Position numbers and translations under genes: made by a program
In this document: piece by piece, positions 18,476 to 26,107 of the stretch
How the letters are laid out: each line of letters opens with the position of its first letter
How positions within the stretch are numbered: the stretch's first letter is position 1
NCBI GenBank assembly: GCA_013359255.1
Contig: JABWCF010000003.1
Span: 1 to 64,000 of the forward strand
Reading direction: 5' to 3'
DNA length: 64,000 nt
Source: Flavobacteriales bacterium
Lineage (GTDB): Bacteria; Bacteroidota; Bacteroidia; Flavobacteriales_E; Vicingaceae
The notes under the pieces: generated by a model
The model's input: the letters and a program-made list of their open reading frames with translations, nothing else
The model's database searches: none
Told to the model about the DNA's origin: nothing

Positions 18476-19519
18476 ATGAACAAATTCTTACTTCTTTTAG
18501 GATTTATTGCTAGCATAAGTTTACAGGCACAACCTACACTTACCAATGCTAATATGGCACCCTCTATTGGCGAAACATACACCTACTATGTGGCCGATTC
18601 CTTAGCTAATCCGGGAGGCAGCGGAGCTAATATCACATGGGATTTTTCCACCTTAAAAGGATATGCAGTGCCCACAGAAACCATTTATATTGTAAACCCG
18701 GCCTTAACCCCACAAGGGCCTGTTTATTTCGGAAATTCTCAATTTGCCGATACTTCAGCAGGGAAAAATATTACCTATTACACTGCCAATAGCAATGAAA
18801 TGATAAACAAAGGGTATGTATTTGTAAATCCATACACGGGTTCTTCAGTTATTGAATGGGATATCAATGACGAAAAAATAATGCAGTTTCCATTTACCTA
18901 CAATACCAGTTTTAATGATAATTATTCCGGAACCTTGCACTATACCGTATTAGGAACCCCATTAACAGCCGCTATTAGCGGCTCTGTGAATGTGCAAGGA
19001 GATGGACATGGAACACTAATGCTTCCATTTTCTGTAACCTTAAGCAATGTACTAAGAGTTGTTACCGCAGAAAATGCTTCAGCCAATATTCCTGGCTTCG
19101 GACCAGTTAATATTTCTTCTACCATTTATTCGTTTTATGAACCAGGTACCAGCAAATACCCTATACTTCGTATTATCAATTCTACATTAAATAGCACACA
19201 AAGCAATATGGCTTACTGTATGTACCCTCTTAATGCGGGAGCTTCGATAGCAGAGAATAGTGCGTTTAATAACATCTCTTTGTTTCCGAATCCTGCGAAC
19301 CAACACACTCAATTATTCTTTTATTCTTTTAAAAGCAGTATGGCACGTATTCTTTTAAAAAATATGCTCGGGCAAAATGTAACTACCGTATTTAACGGAA
19401 CATTAAATGCCGGAAATAATACTTTTACCATAGACACAGAGCAACTAAAAAGCGGCATCTATTTTATTATTATTGAAAATTCGGAGAGTTCAAAAACAAT
19501 AAAACTACAGGTAAATTAA
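18476..19519 (+). CDS. Secreted T9SS type A sorting-domain protein
   Basis: A 347-residue protein with a signal peptide (MNKFLLLLGFIASISLQAQ). Residues about 20-255 form one domain seen in other Bacteroidota secreted proteins: GETYTYYVADSL, NITWDFSTLKGY and a run of beta strands. Residues about 265-347 are the type A sorting domain (NISLFPNPANQHTQLFF, KNMLGQNVTTVF, LKSGIYFIIIENSE, KTIKLQVN). Such domains direct export through T9SS and attachment to the surface. A near-consensus -7 element TATCTTCG (18434-18441) lies at the end of the previous gene, and a strong terminator follows at 19535. Function of the main domain is unknown. Confidence 0.85.
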   Translation: MNKFLLLLGFIASISLQAQPTLTNANMAPSIGETYTYYVADSLANPGGSGANITWDFSTLKGYAVPTETIYIVNPALTPQGPVYFGNSQFADTSAGKNITYYTANSNEMINKGYVFVNPYTGSSVIEWDINDEKIMQFPFTYNTSFNDNYSGTLHYTVLGTPLTAAISGSVNVQGDGHGTLMLPFSVTLSNVLRVVTAENASANIPGFGPVNISSTIYSFYEPGTSKYPILRIINSTLNSTQSNMAYCMYPLNAGASIAENSAFNNISLFPNPANQHTQLFFYSFKSSMARILLKNMLGQNVTTVFNGTLNAGNNTFTIDTEQLKSGIYFIIIENSESSKTIKLQVN

Positions 19520-19534
19520 CTCACACTAGGTTAT

Positions 19535-19568
19535 AAAAAAAAGGGCGGAAAATACCGCCCTTTTTTTT
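19535..19568. terminator. Bidirectional intrinsic terminator
   Basis: A-run, GGGCGG (19543-19548), a six-base loop, CCGCCC (19555-19560) and a run of eight T. The stem reads the same on both strands and sits between two convergent genes, so it should stop transcription in both directions. Confidence 0.9.
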
Positions 19569-21009
19569 ATAACTTAATGCAAACATTTTTGGGTTCTGTA
19601 AAAAACTCTAAGGCTTCGAAGCCCCCCTCTCTTCCCACTCCCGAGTTTTTAACTCCGCCAAATGGAGTTCTCAAATCGCGTAATAACCAGCAATTAATCC
19701 ATACTATGCCGGAGTGTAATTTTTCGGCCATGCGGTGTGCTCGGGTAAGATTGTTTGTCCACAATGTAGCAGCTAATCCATACTTGGTGGAATTAGCATA
19801 CATGAGCACCTCCTCTTCTGTATCAAAAGGCATAATGGTAACCACAGGTCCAAAAATTTCTTCTTGATTCGTACGGCAGTTAAAGGGCAATCCTTCTATT
19901 ACAGTGGGTTTAATAAACCAACCCTTTTCACATCGGCCAGCAACAGAAGCCTGCCGACCTCCACACAAAACATTACCCCCTTCTTGCTTTGCTAATTCAA
20001 TATACGATAATACTTTTTCCATGTGTTGCTTGGATACTACTGCTGCCAACTTACTTTCTTCTAACAAAGGGTCGCCTACCTGCATCTCGGAAACCTTTTG
20101 TACAAACGCGTTTTTGAATTTTTCATAAAGTGGTCTTTCAACAAATATTCTAGAACCACATAAACAAATTTGCCCCTGATTAGCAAAAGAGGATTGAACG
20201 GTAGTATTTAAAGCTGCTTCAAAATTGCAATCGGAAAAAAGGATATTCGGATTTTTACCGCCCAATTCTAACGACATTTTTTTAAACATTGGAGCTGCTA
20301 CCGATGCTATTTGAGCTCCGGTAGAGGTGCCTCCGGTAAAAGAAATTACCGGTATTTGCGGATGCCCACTTATGGCTGCTCCTACTTTATGACCTAATCC
20401 ATGCACAATGTTTAGTACTCCTGCAGGTAAGCCTGCCTCTATGCATATTTCAGAAAGCAAAAAGGCTGTCATAGGAGTAATTTCAGAGGGTTTGGCAACT
20501 ACGCAATTGCCGGTAGCTAAAGCCGGAGCTATTTTCCATGTAAATAAATACAAGGGTAAATTCCATGGAGAAATGCATCCTGCTACACCAATGGGCGAAC
20601 GTAATGTATAGTTTAATGCATTATTCTCTAAATAATGCGTTTCGGTTGAATGGTGAAGAATGGCTGTTGCATAAAATCTGAAGTTGCTTGAAGCTCTTGG
20701 TATATCTACTTTTCTTGAAAGCCAAAGAGGCTTTCCGTTATCGTTTGTTTCGGCTAATGCAAATTTTTCTAAATTTTGTTCGATTAAATCAGCTATTTTC
20801 AATAGAATATTCGACCGCTTTTCTATGCCAGCCACCGACCACGCGGGGAAGGCTTGCAGAGCAGATTGCACAGCTATTTCCACATCTTTTTCATTGGAAT
20901 CGGGCAAAAACGAATATACTTCTCCAGTAGCCGGATTGCAATTTTCTAGTTTCTTACCACTTACCGAATCGAGCAACTGCCCATTAATATAATTTTTAAT
21001 TTGCTGCAT
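19567..21009 (-). CDS. nbaE: 2-aminomuconic 6-semialdehyde dehydrogenase (ALDH8-type)
   Basis: A 480-residue NAD-dependent aldehyde dehydrogenase. It is placed in the aminomuconic/hydroxymuconic semialdehyde group by its C-terminal signature WINCWLLRDLRTPFGG and GVKNSGVGREGG, which general ALDHs lack. Catalytic Cys282 is in NQGQICLCGSR, the general base Glu248 in SLELGGKNP, and Asn150 in SPWNLPLYLF; Arg111 (SSNFRFYA) fits the substrate-carboxylate arginine of this group. It would oxidise the ACMSD product to 2-aminomuconate, the substrate of the RidA-type deaminase at 61.7 kb. A hydroxymuconic semialdehyde is an alternative substrate that sequence alone cannot exclude. Transcribed alone; two hairpins lie upstream. 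Confidence 0.88.
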   Translation of the reverse strand: MQQIKNYINGQLLDSVSGKKLENCNPATGEVYSFLPDSNEKDVEIAVQSALQAFPAWSVAGIEKRSNILLKIADLIEQNLEKFALAETNDNGKPLWLSRKVDIPRASSNFRFYATAILHHSTETHYLENNALNYTLRSPIGVAGCISPWNLPLYLFTWKIAPALATGNCVVAKPSEITPMTAFLLSEICIEAGLPAGVLNIVHGLGHKVGAAISGHPQIPVISFTGGTSTGAQIASVAAPMFKKMSLELGGKNPNILFSDCNFEAALNTTVQSSFANQGQICLCGSRIFVERPLYEKFKNAFVQKVSEMQVGDPLLEESKLAAVVSKQHMEKVLSYIELAKQEGGNVLCGGRQASVAGRCEKGWFIKPTVIEGLPFNCRTNQEEIFGPVVTIMPFDTEEEVLMYANSTKYGLAATLWTNNLTRAHRMAEKLHSGIVWINCWLLRDLRTPFGGVKNSGVGREGGFEALEFFTEPKNVCIKL

Positions 21010-21082
21010 AAATAAAAGTAATTTCGATAAAATTAATAATAAAACTTGTGTGGCTTATTTTACTAAATTCAAACAACATAAA

Positions 21083-21143
21083 AAAGGAGATACTTTTAAT
21101 AAGTATCTCCTTTGCACAAAACAATTCTCACAGAAAGTGAGAA
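21083..21143. promoter_or_regulatory. Two tandem hairpins between divergent genes
   Basis: AAAGGAGATACTT (21083-21095) pairs perfectly with AAGTATCTCCTTT (21101-21113) around a five-base loop, and TTCTCAC (21125-21131) pairs with GTGAGAA (21137-21143). On the minus strand the larger stem is followed by six T, the form of an intrinsic terminator, although it lies upstream of the dehydrogenase gene in that gene's direction. It may stop antisense readthrough or act as an attenuator in the leader. The rest of the 288-bp gap shows nothing else. Confidence 0.5.
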
Positions 21144-21255
21144 AACATGAAAAAACAATGTGTAACTAAACCTAATCTAATTACACCACAAATATCCTTT
21201 TAAATTGCAGTATTACCTGTTAACAGAAATACAATAAGTGTTAAAAAAAGTTAAG

Positions 21256-21290
21256 TTGCCTACCATTTAAAACCGACACAACTACCTTTG
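21256..21290 (+). promoter_or_regulatory. Promoter of rprXY
   Basis: TACCTTTG (21283-21290) is an exact -7 match with TTG at 21256-21258, 24 bases upstream (slightly long). The ATG of the kinase gene is only 8 bases after the element, so the mRNA is predicted to be almost leaderless. Confidence 0.5.
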
Positions 21291-21297
21291 TATAATA

Positions 21298-22878
21298 ATG
21301 AAAAAAAACTACATCAGCATTTTAATTGTCATCATTTCAGCGGCACTTCTTGGGTTGGTGTTTATACAATTATACTGGATTAAAAATGCCATTACACTTC
21401 GCGAAGATGAGTTTTATAGAAAAGTAACATTTGTTCTTTTTCAGGTTTCTAACAAGTTAGAAAAAATAGAAACCATGCAGCATATCCAGTCTGTTTCTAA
21501 CGAGCAATGGGAGAAAATGAATGCAATGAACAATCCCATTATTGGCAATACGCTATTCTACGATACCATAAAAACATTTCGTGATGAAGACATGGAAATA
21601 AAAGTGGTAGAAGGAAAAACACTTGACTCGTCAAAAAAAATAATTTCACAAAGCATTGAAGGCAACAGCAAAATAGGAAAAAACAGTTACGACTTTAAAC
21701 TAAACCTAAATGCATACAACCACAATAGTATTACCGCTACTATCAACGACAGTGTGTATCTGCTGCAAAAAGAAAAAAGAAGCAATCTTATCAGCGATTT
21801 AGTGGAAAAAATGTACGAACCCGAAAACATTAAACCCATAAAAGAAAGGCTTAACAAAGATTTATTAGACTCTCTTCTAAAAAACGAACTATTATTGGCT
21901 GGCATAAATACTCCACACGATTACAATGTGTTCGACTATTACGGCAACCCTTTGTTTGAATTGCATAAAAACCAACTCGAAAAATTTCAAACCCTATCGT
22001 ACAATATGAAATTGTACCCATCGGACATTATAGAAAAACCCCATTTTTTGAGTATTTATTTTCCAAAACAAAAAAGCTATCTCTTAAAATCAATGGGGCT
22101 TATTCTTACCTCTTCTGTAATAATTATGTTGTTTGTCATTGCTTCGTTTACCTACACCATACTTACCATATTGAAACAAAAAAAACTAAGCATTATTAAA
22201 AATGATTTTATAAATAACATGACACACGAATTAAAAACCCCTATCTCCACTATATCATTGGCTGCCGAAGCTCTCTCCGACCCTGAAATTAGCAATAATA
22301 GTTCTTTTAGAACAAACTACCTTAATATGATAAAAGACGAGAATAAACGCCTAGCCATGATGGTAGAAAATGTACTAAAAAGCGCTCTATGGGATAAACC
22401 TGATTTTAAATTGCATCGTGAAACACTTGACATACATGAAGTTCTATTAGAAATTATAAATAGCCTATCCTTGCAAGTTCAAGTTAAAGGAGGCAAAATA
22501 GAAAAACGCTTTTTAGCAGAAAACACTAAGGTTTATGCTGACAAAGTACATATAACAAACTTATTCTTTAATTTAATTGATAATGCTATAAAATACACCA
22601 TTAAAACACCCGAAATAGTAGTAGAAACATCTGCTCATAACAATTATATAAAAATTGCCGTTAAAGACAACGGCATAGGCATTAGCAAAGAGCACCAAAA
22701 AAAAATATTTGACAAATTTTACCGAGTTCCCACCGGAAATATTCACAACGTAAAAGGATTTGGATTAGGCTTGAACTACGTAAAAGCCATTGTAGAAAAA
22801 CATAAAGGACAAATAACAGTTAAAAGCGAAGTAAACAAAGGAAGCTGCTTTGAAATTGTATTACCCACTAAACTCTAA
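21298..22878 (+). CDS. rprX: Membrane sensor histidine kinase, RprX-type
   Basis: A 526-residue sensor kinase. Membrane helix 1 is at about 7-28 and helix 2 at about 265-290; between them is a periplasmic sensor of about 235 residues with no recognised fold. The HisKA H-box is NNMTHELKTPIST with phospho-acceptor H310. The ATPase domain has the N box (FFNLIDNAIKYT), G1 (VKDNGIGIS), F box (FDKFYRVP) and G2 (GFGLGLNYVKAIVEKHKG). No HAMP domain is seen. The response regulator gene follows after 5 bases and is very like Bacteroides RprY, which is why I use the rprX name. The signal sensed is unknown; the family is linked to envelope and oxidative stress. Confidence 0.88.
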   Translation: MKKNYISILIVIISAALLGLVFIQLYWIKNAITLREDEFYRKVTFVLFQVSNKLEKIETMQHIQSVSNEQWEKMNAMNNPIIGNTLFYDTIKTFRDEDMEIKVVEGKTLDSSKKIISQSIEGNSKIGKNSYDFKLNLNAYNHNSITATINDSVYLLQKEKRSNLISDLVEKMYEPENIKPIKERLNKDLLDSLLKNELLLAGINTPHDYNVFDYYGNPLFELHKNQLEKFQTLSYNMKLYPSDIIEKPHFLSIYFPKQKSYLLKSMGLILTSSVIIMLFVIASFTYTILTILKQKKLSIIKNDFINNMTHELKTPISTISLAAEALSDPEISNNSSFRTNYLNMIKDENKRLAMMVENVLKSALWDKPDFKLHRETLDIHEVLLEIINSLSLQVQVKGGKIEKRFLAENTKVYADKVHITNLFFNLIDNAIKYTIKTPEIVVETSAHNNYIKIAVKDNGIGISKEHQKKIFDKFYRVPTGNIHNVKGFGLGLNYVKAIVEKHKGQITVKSEVNKGSCFEIVLPTKL

Positions 22879-22883
22879 TAAAC

Positions 22884-23582
22884 ATGGAAAACGAAACGAA
22901 ATCAAAAATACTACTAGCCGAAGATGACCAAAACCTTGGCACACTTCTTTCGGAATACCTCTCTTTAAAAGGATATTCTACCACACTTACCCGAAATGGG
23001 CAAGAAGCCTTTGATGCCTTTTTTAAAAACAACTTTAATCTATGCATCTTCGATGTAATGATGCCCCTGAAAGATGGTTTTACCCTTGCAAAAGAAATTA
23101 GAAAGCATAACGAAGAAATACCTATTCTATTTTTAACTGCGAAATCTTTAAAAGAAGACACGTTGGAAGGCTTTAAATCCGGAGCTGATGATTACCTTAC
23201 CAAACCATTTAGCATGGAAGAACTCTTATACCGTATTAAGGCCCTGCTGAAACGTACACAAAACCAAACAAAAGAACTAGAACAAACCCTTTTCGAAATA
23301 GGAAAATTTCATTTCGACTACAATAAACAACTCTTAAAAACATCTCAAAGCGAACAAAAATTAACTTCGAAAGAAAACGAATTGCTCCATCTGCTTTGCC
23401 TCTCTCAAAACGGTATTCTGGACCGAACCTTTGCCCTGAAAAAAATATGGGAAGACGACAGTTATTTCAATGCCCGTAGTATGGATGTGTACATTGCAAA
23501 ACTTCGTAAATACCTTAAGACCGACCCTCAAGTAGAAATAATTAATATACACGGAAAAGGATTTAAACTTCTGATAAACTAA
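22884..23582 (+). CDS. rprY: OmpR-class response regulator, RprY-type
   Basis: A 232-residue regulator. The receiver domain (7-125) has the acidic pair (LAEDDQN), phospho-acceptor D57 (CIFDVMMPLKDGFT), T85 (FLTAK) and K107 (DDYLTKPFSMEEL). The C-terminal winged helix (about 135-232) is of the OmpR type (LTSKENELLHLLC, ARSMDVYIAKLRKYL, IINIHGKGFKLLI). The stretch LTAKSLKEDTLEGFKSGADD is very close to Bacteroides RprY as I recall it. It forms an operon with the kinase upstream. Its target promoters are not evident; the adjacent ferritin gene has its own promoter and could be one target, which is only a guess. Confidence 0.9.
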   Translation: MENETKSKILLAEDDQNLGTLLSEYLSLKGYSTTLTRNGQEAFDAFFKNNFNLCIFDVMMPLKDGFTLAKEIRKHNEEIPILFLTAKSLKEDTLEGFKSGADDYLTKPFSMEELLYRIKALLKRTQNQTKELEQTLFEIGKFHFDYNKQLLKTSQSEQKLTSKENELLHLLCLSQNGILDRTFALKKIWEDDSYFNARSMDVYIAKLRKYLKTDPQVEIINIHGKGFKLLIN

Positions 23583-23589
23583 AACCAAG

Positions 23590-23597
23590 TATCTTTG
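23590..23597 (+). promoter_or_regulatory. -7 promoter element for the ferritin gene
   Basis: TATCTTTG, exact TAnnTTTG match, 34 bases before the ATG at 23631. It shows that the longer reading frame starting at 23595 is not the gene start, because that start lies inside the promoter. Confidence 0.55.
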
Positions 23598-23630
23598 TTT
23601 CGTTATACTGAAACACAAAAACTGAAAAAT

Positions 23631-24149
23631 ATGTTATCGAAAAAAATTGAAAAAGCATTAAACCATCAAATTAAACTAGAAGCAGATTCTTCTCAGTTTT
23701 ACTTAGCTATGGCATCATGGGCCGAACACAACGGACTAAACGGTGCTGCCTCTTTTTTGTATCGCCATTCTGACGAAGAAAGAATGCATATGCTTAAACT
23801 AGTTCATTATGTTAACGAACGTGGAGGAAAAGCAGTAATACCCTCTATTCAACAACCTCCCACCTCTTTCCAATCTCTCTCTCATATTTTTGAGAGTTTA
23901 TTAAAACACGAGATAAACGTAACCAACGAAATAAACAAGGTGGTAGGAGCCTGTTTGGAAGATAAAGATTATACAACCCACCATTTTATGCAATGGTATG
24001 TGGCCGAACAAATTGAAGAAGAAGCCCTCGCAAGAACCATTATGGATAAGCTAAAATTAATTGGAAATGATAAAGGCGGCCTATACTTGTTCGACCGAGA
24101 TATTCAAGCCTTGGCAAACACCCCGGTTCCGAGCCCCAAAACAACCTGA
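23631..24149 (+). CDS. ftnA: Ferritin (bacterial non-haem iron storage protein)
   Basis: A 172-residue four-helix ferritin. The start at ATG 23631 (MLSKKIEKALNHQIKLEAD) follows the promoter and gives the usual length. Ferroxidase-centre residues are present: E17 (KLEADSSQFY), E50 and H53 (DEERMHML), E94 (HEINVTNE) and the EQIEEEALAR helix. It oxidises Fe(II) and stores it as ferric mineral in the cytoplasm as a 24-mer. Such proteins also protect against peroxide, which fits the neighbouring stress-type two-component pair, although a functional link is not shown by the sequence. Confidence 0.93.
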   Translation: MLSKKIEKALNHQIKLEADSSQFYLAMASWAEHNGLNGAASFLYRHSDEERMHMLKLVHYVNERGGKAVIPSIQQPPTSFQSLSHIFESLLKHEINVTNEINKVVGACLEDKDYTTHHFMQWYVAEQIEEEALARTIMDKLKLIGNDKGGLYLFDRDIQALANTPVPSPKTT

Positions 24150-24250
24150 TTTATACCTTACTATAAAATATTTTATATATTTTATAATCTGCATTTTTTA
24201 ACAGGCTAAATTTTAATATTTTTACCACTTATTATTAAAAGGCTAATTTC

Positions 24251-24580
24251 TTGAGAAGAGTACTTTTATTTTTTTTGTTTTCGTTTGTTTTAGTTTCTGT
24301 GGCAAATGCCCAACGCAGAAAAACTACCGCTTCGAATCGAGCCACTAAACCTAGTGTGGTAGACTATGAAGATGCCTTTAAACGAAAATCAAAAAAAGGA
24401 CCCAGAATAAATTCCGGACGCCCCGGCTCCTCGAAAAGAAATAATGATGCCACTGCTACTTTTGCCACAAAAAGAAGATACCATAAAACAATCAAACAAG
24501 GAAATAAAGAAGCTTTTGCAGGAGGTTCTAAAAAATCGAGTGGTGGTGGAAGGCAAGACGGAAAAGGAAAAAAGAAATAG
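24251..24580 (+). CDS. Small secreted, very basic protein of unknown function
   Basis: A 109-residue protein starting at TTG 24251, with a signal peptide ending in SVANAQ (residue about 20). The mature chain is short, disordered-looking and very rich in Lys, Arg, Gly and Ser (KRKSKKGPRINSGRPG, SGGGRQDGKGKKK). No domain is recognised. It could bind a polyanion such as nucleic acid, LPS or capsule, but that is inference from composition only. It lies between ferritin and the YfiR-like gene with no strong promoter visible. Confidence 0.6.
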   Translation: MRRVLLFFLFSFVLVSVANAQRRKTTASNRATKPSVVDYEDAFKRKSKKGPRINSGRPGSSKRNNDATATFATKRRYHKTIKQGNKEAFAGGSKKSSGGGRQDGKGKKK

Positions 24581-24623
24581 TGAAAACCACCTCTTTTACT
24601 ACGCTTGTTTTTTAATTGTTTAT

Positions 24624-24631
24624 TAACTTTG
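24624..24631 (+). promoter_or_regulatory. -7 promoter element of the YfiR/TPR/phosphatase operon
   Basis: TAACTTTG, exact consensus, with TTG at 24605-24607 sixteen bases upstream. It lies 27 bases before the GTG at 24659 and downstream of the longer reading frame's TTG (24605), so it decides the start in favour of the GTG. Confidence 0.55.
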
Positions 24632-24658
24632 GCCTACTTTTTGAATTGGAAAAACCTC

Positions 24659-25180
24659 GTGAAAAGAATTATTTACATAATATCCTTTCTTACCCTCGTT
24701 TCTGCAACTCCTCCGCAAGGACCAGGATACGACACCAATGCAAAAATTAAGTCTGTTTTTATTTACAACTTTACCAAGTACATTGAGTGGCCAAAAAACT
24801 ACCGACAAGGTAATTTTATAGTAGGTGTACTTGGAGAAAGTTCTCTCTATAAAGAACTTGAAAATATGGCTAAAACTAAGAAAGTAGCCAACCAAGATAT
24901 TGAATTAGTTAAATTCAATGATTCGAAAGCTATATCAAATTGCCATATTTTAATTATCCCTCCGGATCGTTCGGACGAACTAAATAACGCCATTAAACAA
25001 GTAAAAAAGAACAGTACCCTCATCATTACTGAAAAAGAAGGTTTAACCAAAGAAGGGGCTGCCATCAATTTTATTGTACAAACCAATAAACAAAAATTTG
25101 AACTAAGTAAAACAAACGTAGAAAAATACAATTTAAAAGTAAACAGCAGTTTAGAATCGTTAGCCATTGTGGTTAACTAA
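24659..25180 (+). CDS. YfiR-family (DUF4154) periplasmic protein
   Basis: A 173-residue secreted protein. The GTG at 24659 starts a signal peptide (VKRIIYIISFLTLVSA) and follows the promoter correctly. The mature part carries the YfiR signatures: IKSVFIYNFTKYIEWPKN near the N-terminus, CHILIIPP and TLIITEKEGL in the middle, and YNLKVNSSLESLAIVV at the end. In Pseudomonas, YfiR is a periplasmic repressor that binds the sensor region of the diguanylate cyclase YfiN and is relieved by redox or envelope stress. Here only one Cys remains, so the disulfide control known there is unlikely. The operon partner is a HAMP-PP2C phosphatase two genes on, not a GGDEF protein; YfiR may bind its periplasmic domain. 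Confidence 0.85.
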   Translation: MKRIIYIISFLTLVSATPPQGPGYDTNAKIKSVFIYNFTKYIEWPKNYRQGNFIVGVLGESSLYKELENMAKTKKVANQDIELVKFNDSKAISNCHILIIPPDRSDELNNAIKQVKKNSTLIITEKEGLTKEGAAINFIVQTNKQKFELSKTNVEKYNLKVNSSLESLAIVVN

Positions 25181-25193
25181 TACATAATAGATT

Positions 25194-26102
25194 ATGCGTA
25201 AATGGACATACATATTACTCTTTACTCTTTTAGCCGGAACACAGCTAAAGGGGCAGGATATTGTCCAACAAGCTTTAATGCACCTTCAAAACAACGAACT
25301 GGAAAGTGCAAAAGAACTTGTAGATAAAGCCATTCAGTTAGATTTATATAACCAAAAAGCCACCACCTGGTTTTACTATGGTTATGTTTACAAAGAACTT
25401 TATAAGGCCAACGATGTAGGAAATATTAACTCAACTAACCTTGAAACAGCTTCTAATGCCTATCTGAAAGCACTAGAAATGGACAATAACCACCCCGAAA
25501 GAAATAATAATATTTTGGGAATAAACTACCTTGCCATTCAATATTACAACATTGCCGGAACCATATTAAATCAAGCCACATTCAACGTAAATATCGACAC
25601 CAATATTATCAACAAAGCCATTACAAATTATGCTCGTTACAAAGAACTTAAAAAAATATCCGAACCAAATTTCAATAACACAGAGCGCGATATCTCCTTC
25701 TACTACCAACTAGGTTCTGCATATCATTTAAAATACGATTCTTCAAAATTTGCCGATAAAAAAAGTGGCAAATATGCCGAGCTCTATTTTGGAAAAGTAC
25801 TTGAACTTGACAATAATAACGTCTCTGCGTTATACAATGTTGGAATCATTTACTACAACGAAGCGGTAGATATAATCAACACCCTCGATTATGATGAGGA
25901 CTTGGAAAAACTAAACAAATCGCTCGATTATTCTATAGAACTTTTTCTGAAAGCACTGCCCTACATGAAAAAAGCCTACGAATTAGAACCAAAAAGAAAA
26001 GAAACAATTGTAGGATTATCGTATATTTACCTCAGTTTAAACGACAACGAGAAATCGGAGCAGTTTAGAAAAGAACTTAAAATGCTCGAAGCAAACGAAT
26101 AA
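25194..26102 (+). CDS. Secreted TPR protein
   Basis: A 302-residue protein with a signal peptide (MRKWTYILLFTLLAGTQLKGQ) and several TPR-like helical hairpins: ALMHLQNNELESAKELVDKA at about 27-46, ASNAYLKALEMDNNHPE at about 83-99, AELYFGKVLELDNNNVSALY at about 193-212, and KKAYELEPKRKETIVGLSYIY near the C-terminus. TPRs are protein-binding scaffolds; as a periplasmic or outer-membrane protein it could hold together the YfiR-like protein and the sensor region of the phosphatase. It starts 13 bases after the YfiR-like gene and ends 5 bases before the phosphatase gene, so the three form one operon. No enzymatic domain is present. Confidence 0.8.
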   Translation: MRKWTYILLFTLLAGTQLKGQDIVQQALMHLQNNELESAKELVDKAIQLDLYNQKATTWFYYGYVYKELYKANDVGNINSTNLETASNAYLKALEMDNNHPERNNNILGINYLAIQYYNIAGTILNQATFNVNIDTNIINKAITNYARYKELKKISEPNFNNTERDISFYYQLGSAYHLKYDSSKFADKKSGKYAELYFGKVLELDNNNVSALYNVGIIYYNEAVDIINTLDYDEDLEKLNKSLDYSIELFLKALPYMKKAYELEPKRKETIVGLSYIYLSLNDNEKSEQFRKELKMLEANE

Positions 26103-26107
26103 CTATA

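Noticed and set aside
24444-24626. 60-codon plus-strand ORF inside the basic peptide gene
   Set aside because: Alternative frame of a low-complexity A-rich segment with no signal.
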